NCBI GenBank assembly: GCA_041907145.1 | Contig: JAYRHW010000209.1 | Location: 1-10,730, forward strand | Source: JAFLCA01 sp041907145 | GTDB lineage: Bacteria > Bdellovibrionota_C > UBA2361 > JAFLCA01 | Direction: 5' to 3' | DNA: 10,730 nucleotides | Part shown: positions 6,665 through 10,730 of the stretch, one piece after another | How positions within the stretch are numbered: position 1 is the stretch's first letter | Layout of the letters: the number at the start of each line of letters is the position of its first letter | Position numbers and translations under genes: made by a program | Notes under the pieces: model-generated | Database searches by the model: none | The model's input: the letters and a program-made list of their open reading frames with translations, nothing else | Told to the model about the DNA's origin: nothing

Positions 6665-7375
6665 ATGAGTAAACAACCATCCGCTAAAGTTCTGACCGAA
6701 GGAGAGGAGCTTCTCCTTATGAAATTTGCCGACGGAGAGTGTGGCTTTCTCGAGCGTTCCAGAGCGGAACGCATGCTCCAGGGTTCCCCGCAGGCGCGAG
6801 CCTTTCTGGAAACTATCAAGACTGTTTCGTCCGAGACCCAGAGTGAGCTGCGCAGGGAGGTCGGGTCGGTAGATTTGTGGGCGAGGGTCTCTCAGCGCAT
6901 CGAGTCCGAGGAGCACGCTGCTTTGTTCCTGGGTAAACGCGAGGTCCCAGCTGCTTCCTGGCACTCCCGCTTGGGAGACTGGGTGGCAAATCGCTGGACG
7001 CTCGGAATTTCAGGCGCGGCTGTGACCGCTGCTATTGCATTCCTGGCAATTGTGCCCGCCAGCTTGAATAAGTTCGCGCCGAGCGGCGTTAGCGATCGAA
7101 TGGTGAGCATGGTGCGCGGGGTCAGTCTTGATGTGAAGGAAGGTTCCCGACCTCATGGCCGTCCCCAAGTTTTAGAAGACGATGGTCCTAACGTCGTTGA
7201 GGTAGATTGGATGCGTAGTGATGGGCGTGTGCGGATGATGCCCAGCCCCTCCCGCAGGTCGACTATCATTTGGGTCAAGAAGCGTGGCCCCGAACAAACA
7301 GCGCGGCAGGGGGTTCCGACTCCCTCGCTCGTTGATCAATTCAAGCCTTTCTCTCTTGCGGCGCCTGGCAGGTAA
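6665..7375 (+). CDS. Probable membrane anti-sigma factor without zinc motif
   Basis: I do not recognise the family by sequence; the call rests on architecture and position. The 236-residue protein begins 7 bp after the sigma gene with AGGTG at a usable distance. Residues about 8-60 (LTEGEELLLMKFADGECGFLERSRAERML) resemble the N-terminal helices of anti-sigma domains, whose typical core is L-x-x-Y-x-DGEL. The HxxxCxxC zinc ligands are absent. A single hydrophobic helix lies at about 112-131 (LGISGAAVTAAIAFLAIVPA), with a basic/aromatic residue before it. The C-terminal part (about 135-236) would be periplasmic and is rich in Arg, Ser and Pro with no known domain. The expected role is to hold the ECF sigma at the membrane until an envelope signal triggers release. 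A DUF-type membrane protein of other function is the alternative. Confidence 0.65.
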   Translation: MSKQPSAKVLTEGEELLLMKFADGECGFLERSRAERMLQGSPQARAFLETIKTVSSETQSELRREVGSVDLWARVSQRIESEEHAALFLGKREVPAASWHSRLGDWVANRWTLGISGAAVTAAIAFLAIVPASLNKFAPSGVSDRMVSMVRGVSLDVKEGSRPHGRPQVLEDDGPNVVEVDWMRSDGRVRMMPSPSRRSTIIWVKKRGPEQTARQGVPTPSLVDQFKPFSLAAPGR

Positions 7376-7390
7376 TTTAAGATCGTATTT

Positions 7391-7939
7391 ATGACTCTCA
7401 TTCGTTTTTTGATGCTGGCAGGCCTAGTTGGCTTGCACTCTCCGCTGGAGGCTTTCGCTGAAGCTACTGATGTCTCCAGCGTTATGGTGCATATTCGGGC
7501 AGTCCGAGCACTTGAAAAGGTTGAACCAGAGCCGGTCTCCGAACATTCGGGGGGTTCCGGGGACTCGGATACTCTGCAGATTGATACTCGTATCCGTGAT
7601 CTTGCCGACAAGCTCGAGAAGCTGCATTTCAGAAATTTTCACCTGATCTCGTCTCAGCGTGAAGTCGTCCAGATCGGTAAGCGACAGAACGTCGCGCTCG
7701 TGGACGGCAACCAGCTGACGCTTCGCCCGCTTACCCTCGACGATAAGCGCATCAGCATGTGGATTAAGTGGCAGGACGGCAGCGGTATGCAGGTGCTGGA
7801 CACGCGCATGCACTTTGACTGTGGGGAATCCGTCGTAACCGGCGTAGAGCAGGCCGCTGATACAGGGCTTATTCTAGCAATTGATGTATCACCCATTAAG
7901 CGGGAACCCACCACAGTTCAGCCTGTCGCAGGCCACTGA
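7391..7939 (+). CDS. Small exported protein of unknown function in the sigma operon
   Basis: The 182-residue product has a clear Sec-type signal peptide: a basic start MTLIRF, a hydrophobic core LMLAGLVGL and an AFA cleavage motif at 21-23. The next stretch (about 45-65) is Gly/Ser/Glu-rich and probably flexible. The C-terminal half (about 70-170) alternates hydrophobic residues and looks like a small beta-rich domain: an amphipathic helix RIRDLADKLEKL, then strands around NVALVDGNQLTLRPL, ISMWIKWQ and GLILAIDVSP. It has a single cysteine in the mature part, so no disulfide is expected. It starts 15 bp after the anti-sigma-like gene, so co-transcription is likely, and it could be the envelope component sensed or controlled by the sigma module. 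No function can be assigned. The ribosome-binding site is weak, leaving some doubt about the exact start. Confidence 0.75.
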   Translation: MTLIRFLMLAGLVGLHSPLEAFAEATDVSSVMVHIRAVRALEKVEPEPVSEHSGGSGDSDTLQIDTRIRDLADKLEKLHFRNFHLISSQREVVQIGKRQNVALVDGNQLTLRPLTLDDKRISMWIKWQDGSGMQVLDTRMHFDCGESVVTGVEQAADTGLILAIDVSPIKREPTTVQPVAGH

Positions 7940-7943
7940 GTCT

Positions 7944-8125
7944 TAGAACTCATTTCAAAAATCCCCTCTACTGCGAGGTGCGATCTGGGCCCGCTGGCAT
8001 CGTCCTCGAAGGAAAACGTTCCTCAGTAGCCTGATAGGCTGCTTCCGGGCGTTTTCCCCCTGCGTCCTTGCCATCGAACCCACCTCGCTCCTCTCGCTAC
8101 GAGGCTATCTTTGAAATGAATTCTA
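7944..8125 (+). mobile_element. MITE-like nested inverted repeat (about 182 bp) flanked by TA
   Basis: The ends TAGAACTCATTTCAAA (7944-7959) and TTTGAAATGAATTCTA (8110-8125) are inverted copies matching at 15 of 16 positions. Inside them, in nested order, lie GCGAGGTG/CACCTCGC (7973-7980 and 8081-8088) and GGAAAACG/CGTTTTCC (8011-8018 and 8050-8057). At the centre AGTAGCCT-GAT-AGGCTGCT (8025-8043) forms an 8-bp stem with one G-U pair. The whole would fold into one long interrupted hairpin. Both ends can be read as GAACTC...-type termini bordered by TA, the target duplication made by IS630/Tc1-type transposases. There is no open reading frame inside. The alternative is a conserved structured RNA or a large transcription-ending hairpin after the sigma operon. 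This element plus 8126-8181 fills the whole gap between the exported protein and motA. Confidence 0.6.
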
Positions 8126-8140
8126 GCCTCCTAAATTCAC

Positions 8141-8170
8141 TTGCCAAGTTCTTGGGCCTAACGAGATGAT
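8141..8170 (+). promoter_or_regulatory. Candidate promoter of the mot operon
   Basis: TTGCCA (8141-8146; 5 of 6 matches to the -35 consensus) and GATGAT (8165-8170; 4 of 6 to the -10) are 18 bp apart. Transcription would start about five bases before the motA ATG, giving an almost leaderless mRNA; this agrees with the lack of a visible Shine-Dalgarno before motA. It is only a candidate, since the -10 is poor and dedicated flagellar sigma factors could be used instead. Confidence 0.3.
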
Positions 8171-8181
8171 AGAACTCGATT

Positions 8182-8988
8182 ATGGCTCAACCAGACTCTG
8201 CAGCAGCGCCGGTAGCGGTGCGCATAGATTTTGCCACGCTCCTTGGCATCGGCATCGCCTTTTTCTTGGTGTTGGCCGCTATCAATGCAGAAGGCGGCCT
8301 AGGGGCCTTTCTTGACTCGAGGTCAGCCTTAATCGTGCTTGGCGGCACTTTTGGTGCGACGCTGGTCAATTTTTCGCTTGAGGACGTCGGGCGCACCTTC
8401 GCCCTTTTACGCACCGCCTTTCTCCCAGATGATCACTCAGGGATGCAGAGAATTGAAGCTGTCCTTGCCTGTGCTCGGCGCTTCCGCTCGGAAAGCCGAG
8501 AGATGCTGCAGGACGCCGCAGATCAAGAGCCTGATGGGTTCTTTCGCAAATGTTTGACCCTTTTGATTGAAGGGCAAAACGATAAAGAAATACGCCGCAT
8601 CATGGAAATAGAGCTTGGCTGTTCCGAGGACCGGCACCGCCGCGGAGCGCAGCTTTTTCAGACTATGGGTAATATCGCGCCAGCCATGGGACTTATCGGC
8701 ACTCTTATCGGCTTGGTGCAGATGCTGCAAAAGATTAACAACCCTTCAGATATCGGGCCCGCCATGGCAATCGCATTGTTGACAACCTTTTACGGGGCGG
8801 TGCTCGCGCAGCTCGTGTGCTTTCCGATTGCCGGTAAGCTCCGAGCCCGCAGTCGCGAGGAGGTTCTGCTTAAGGAGCTTACCATCGAGGGGATTTCTGC
8901 TATCGCCGAAGGGGTTAATCCCCGCAGTATCGAACTTCGCTTGCTTGGCTTCTTGAAGCCTACCGAGAGGCGTTCGCAGTACGATTGA
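8182..8988 (+). CDS. motA: Stator channel subunit MotA (MotA/PomA family)
   Basis: MotA forms the pentameric ring around a MotB dimer and converts ion flow into rotation, usually of the flagellum. The 268-residue protein has the four expected membrane helices: about 15-33 (LLGIGIAFFLVLAAI), about 45-62 (SALIVLGGTFGATLVNF), about 160-182 (IAPAMGLIGTLIGLVQML) and about 195-217. The two functional prolines of the family are present: P167 in NIAPAMGLIGT and P215 in CFPIAGK, matching E. coli P173 and P222 in context and spacing. The cytoplasmic loop (about 65-155) carries the charged stretch RKCLTLLIEGQNDKEIRRIME used for rotor contact. The compact form is closer to PomA/MotC-type than to E. coli MotA. 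Its stop overlaps a possible TTG start of the next gene. Confidence 0.93.
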   Translation: MAQPDSAAAPVAVRIDFATLLGIGIAFFLVLAAINAEGGLGAFLDSRSALIVLGGTFGATLVNFSLEDVGRTFALLRTAFLPDDHSGMQRIEAVLACARRFRSESREMLQDAADQEPDGFFRKCLTLLIEGQNDKEIRRIMEIELGCSEDRHRRGAQLFQTMGNIAPAMGLIGTLIGLVQMLQKINNPSDIGPAMAIALLTTFYGAVLAQLVCFPIAGKLRARSREEVLLKELTIEGISAIAEGVNPRSIELRLLGFLKPTERRSQYD

Positions 8989-8993
8989 GTTCT

Positions 8994-9638
8994 ATGGGGA
9001 AGCGCGCCGCCAACGTAGGCATGGACCCTGGAGACGACGTCGGTGAGATTTACCGCATTTCGTACACGAGTCTGATCATCCTGCTGCTAGCCTTCTTCAT
9101 CTTTCTTGTATCTCTGACGACTGCCGATGCCATCAAGAGTGCAAATCTGCGCGAGTCACTCGACAAGAAGTTCACTCCGGCTGAATTGGCCGAAGCGGAA
9201 GACTTGCGCCAGATATCGGCGTTGGCGCTGCAATATGGCTTTACGGTCAAGAAGGCGGCTGATCATATGCTCATAACCTTGCCCGGCTCCGGCGTGTTCG
9301 AGAGCGGCTCGGATGTGATTAAACCTGAAATGTTGCCGGCGCTGGTTGGAATCGCGGGCGTTGTGCGCAAGCAGAACCTATCCTCAATAATCGAGGGCCA
9401 CACGGATAATCGACCCATCTTTAGCGAGAGGTTTCCATCCAACTGGGAGTTGTCGGCAGCGAGAGCGACCAGTGTGCTGCGCTTGTTCCTGGAGCAGGGG
9501 GTTGCCTCCGACAAGCTGGCTGCCGCCGGGCGCGGCGAATATGTGCCAGTGGCATCGAATGACGCCGAAGAGGGACGTGCGCAGAACCGCAGAGTTACGC
9601 TGCAACTCAAGTCTAGTTTGCTGCCGGCGGCTTCATGA
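8994..9638 (+). CDS. MotB-like OmpA-domain protein lacking the ion-binding aspartate
   Basis: This 214-residue protein has one N-terminal membrane helix and a peptidoglycan-binding OmpA/MotB domain. The helix reads YRISYTSLIILLLAFFIFLVS (around 20-40). In MotB the motif is I-S-Y/F-x-Asp-L, with Asp (D32 in E. coli) carrying the proton or sodium ion; here the position is Ser26 (AGT at 9069-9071). Flanking residues align without a gap, so no frameshift is involved. The OmpA domain (about 95-210) is complete: EGHTDN (134-139), NWELSAARA (150-158) and NRRV (198-201). I chose the ATG at 8994; a TTG at 8985 that overlaps the motA stop (TTGA) is the alternative and adds three residues. Its stop overlaps the next start (ATGA). 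Alone it should not conduct ions; it may be a structural or regulatory partner of the second MotB. Confidence 0.88.
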   Translation: MGKRAANVGMDPGDDVGEIYRISYTSLIILLLAFFIFLVSLTTADAIKSANLRESLDKKFTPAELAEAEDLRQISALALQYGFTVKKAADHMLITLPGSGVFESGSDVIKPEMLPALVGIAGVVRKQNLSSIIEGHTDNRPIFSERFPSNWELSAARATSVLRLFLEQGVASDKLAAAGRGEYVPVASNDAEEGRAQNRRVTLQLKSSLLPAAS

Positions 9639-10354
9639 GGAGGCGATTTACCACCGACGAATTCGAGCGCGAGCAAACTGACTCGGCCGCAGTGTGGATG
9701 ATTAGCTTCTCGGATCTCCTGACTGTTCTGCTGGCCATGTTCGTGATGCGCTTCTCCATGTCGACGTTCAATCCTGAGACCCTAAAAAAAGTTCTGCCGA
9801 GCAAGGAAATCAAAGAGCAGCCGGAAGTCGTGCCGACTATATCGCCCAGTGCGGCGTTAGTAGAGACTCTAAGGCCGCTGGCAGATGCTGCGCCTACGTC
9901 AACCGAAGCTGTACCCACGCAACTAGACGACAGGATTGTGGTTGAAGAGATGACAAGCGGAGCACTGTTATCCTTGGGCGGAGACACTTTTCAGCCCGGC
10001 AGTCGCGAGTTGTCGCCCAGTGCCATGGGTAGAATCCAAGCAATTGCCTCGGTGCTGCACAATTCGGCCGGGCATTTTGAAATTGCTGGGCACAGCGATG
10101 ATATTCCAATCCATACCGCGCTGTATCCCTCGAACTGGGAACTATCGGCTGCTCGTGCCATTGAAGTTGCTTTGGTCCTGATGCGGTCTGGAATTCCGGG
10201 CGAGCGAATCTCGGCGGTCGGTTATGCCGAGACCAAGCCGCGGGCGGCGAATGATACTCCCGAAGGCCGGCAGAAGAACCGGCGAGTCGAGATTATGATC
10301 AAATTGGATGCCTCGGTCGCTCCGATGGAGAATCCAGAGAAGGGACTTTCGTGA
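9635..10354 (+). CDS. motB: Second MotB-like stator protein with intact aspartate
   Basis: This 239-residue protein has one membrane helix at about 20-42 and an OmpA/MotB peptidoglycan-binding domain. The helix starts WMISFSDLLTVLLAMF, with D27 at the ion-carrying position, so this subunit can support MotA-driven ion flow. Unusually, Arg39 (CGC at 9749-9751) lies in the distal part of the same helix, at the position of Met44 in E. coli MotB. The region about 50-100 (LPSKEIKEQPEVV to PTQLDD) is a Pro/Thr/Ala-rich linker like the MotB plug-linker. The C-terminal domain (about 105-228) has AGHSDD (151-156), NWELSAARA (167-175) and NRRV (215-218). It overlaps the preceding gene by 4 bp (ATGA), so the three genes form one translationally coupled unit. 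No other flagellar gene is visible in this window. Confidence 0.92.
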   Translation: MRRRFTTDEFEREQTDSAAVWMISFSDLLTVLLAMFVMRFSMSTFNPETLKKVLPSKEIKEQPEVVPTISPSAALVETLRPLADAAPTSTEAVPTQLDDRIVVEEMTSGALLSLGGDTFQPGSRELSPSAMGRIQAIASVLHNSAGHFEIAGHSDDIPIHTALYPSNWELSAARAIEVALVLMRSGIPGERISAVGYAETKPRAANDTPEGRQKNRRVEIMIKLDASVAPMENPEKGLS

Positions 10355-10389
10355 TTTGAGTTATCGCCTAAGAGCTCAGTGCATTTTAG

Positions 10390-10415
10390 CGCGGAGACAC
10401 GGCGACCGCGGAGAA
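10390..10415 (+). repeat. Short degenerate GCGGAGA repeat between convergent genes
   Basis: Between motB and the leftward gene at the right edge, three near-copies of an 8-9 bp unit occur: GCGGAGAC (10391), ACGGCGAC (10399) and GCGGAGAA (10408). CGCGG/CCGCG (10390-10394 and 10406-10410) can also form a 5-bp stem, but no T-tract follows in either direction, so it is not a clear terminator. The rest of 10355-10447 shows nothing else. Confidence 0.3.
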
Positions 10416-10447
10416 TTTGCCGCCGAAGTCGAGTACGCCACAGGCGA

Positions 10448-10730
10448 CTAAAGCGAGTGATCCGGTGCGCGTTCGACCGGTACACGCGGAGGCTCCTCGT
10501 TTTCGTTGCCGCAGAGGGCTGTAGCAAAATCGGCAGGGGAGAATGCTCTGAGCTGCCTGCGCGGCTGACTGAGCACTACAAAGCGTACTGGAGCCTTCAA
10601 TTGCTCGGCGCGCGAAACTATGAATCCGCCGTGATCGCTCAAGTCGAAACCGGTAAAAATGAGTCCTGTCGGGGTGATTAGCGCCGAGCGATTCTCTTGC
10701 TTGGAGCTTTCTGAAAGGTTGTCGATATAC
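10448..10730 (-). CDS. C-terminal end of an unrecognised protein (gene enters from the right)
   Basis: The minus-strand frame is open from the window edge to a TAG (complement 10448-10450), giving about 93 residues. It reads YIDNLSESSKQENRSALIT, then TPTGLIFTGFDLSDHGGF, VRFVVLSQPRRQ and LRAFSPADFATAL, ending in a Pro/Glu/Arg-rich tail. Residue choice and third-position GC look like a real gene, unlike the overlapping plus-strand frame, which is a low-complexity Arg-rich translation. No membrane segment or known motif is visible. It converges on the mot operon. I cannot name it. Confidence 0.6.
   Translation of the reverse strand, partial: YIDNLSESSKQENRSALITPTGLIFTGFDLSDHGGFIVSRAEQLKAPVRFVVLSQPRRQLRAFSPADFATALCGNENEEPPRVPVERAPDHSL

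Noticed and set aside
6518..6964. 148-codon minus-strand frame
   Set aside because: Antisense to the well-supported sigma and anti-sigma-like genes, with no domain of its own.
8144..8155. CCAAG-TT-CTTGG hairpin just upstream of motA
   Set aside because: A 5-bp stem with a 2-nt loop is too short to be meaningful and overlaps the candidate -35.
10379..10681. 100-codon plus-strand frame starting with GTG at the right end
   Set aside because: Arg-rich, low-complexity translation opposite a better-composed minus-strand frame that is open to the window edge.

Overview
The window reads as a stretch of chromosome from a Gram-negative-type bacterium of moderate GC. The gene order rplU-rpmA-obg, an ECF sigma factor directly behind polA, and a flagellar-type stator cassette with two MotB-like proteins would fit a deltaproteobacterial-grade lineage or a related uncultured phylum. 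That placement is inferred from protein style and synteny only. I see no tRNA, rRNA, CRISPR array or transposase gene.

Left part (1-1490, minus strand). This is a ribosome-biogenesis operon transcribed leftwards from a candidate promoter at 1461-1489: rplU (L21), rpmA (L27), then obg, which is cut off by the window edge. A terminator-like hairpin sits in the rpmA-obg gap, immediately in front of the obg start codon.

Middle part (1500-6657, plus strand). A divergently oriented OmpR/PhoB-type response regulator has no adjacent kinase. It is preceded by a leader able to form two mutually exclusive stem-loops. The 292-bp gap after it carries TTGT-core heptamers spaced 11 and 22 bp apart, the spacing typical of PhoB/OmpR-family sites, plus a short tandem repeat. 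Next come a small zf-HC2 anti-sigma-like protein, a complete DNA polymerase I with all three catalytic domains intact, and an ECF (RpoE-like) sigma factor. The sigma reading frame overlaps the polA stop as GTGA behind a perfect AGGAGG.

Sigma operon continuation (6665-7939). A single-pass membrane protein looks like the partner anti-sigma factor but lacks the zinc motif. A small exported protein of unknown function follows. Together they look like an envelope-sensing module.

Right part (7940-10730). A roughly 182-bp nested inverted repeat flanked by TA resembles a non-autonomous mobile element (MITE). It is followed by motA and two overlapping motB-like genes. The first MotB-like protein has serine where the ion-carrying aspartate belongs. 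The second keeps the aspartate but has an arginine in its membrane helix. The end of an unrecognised gene enters from the right on the minus strand. The stator pair, the palindrome and the response-regulator control region are the most interesting items.
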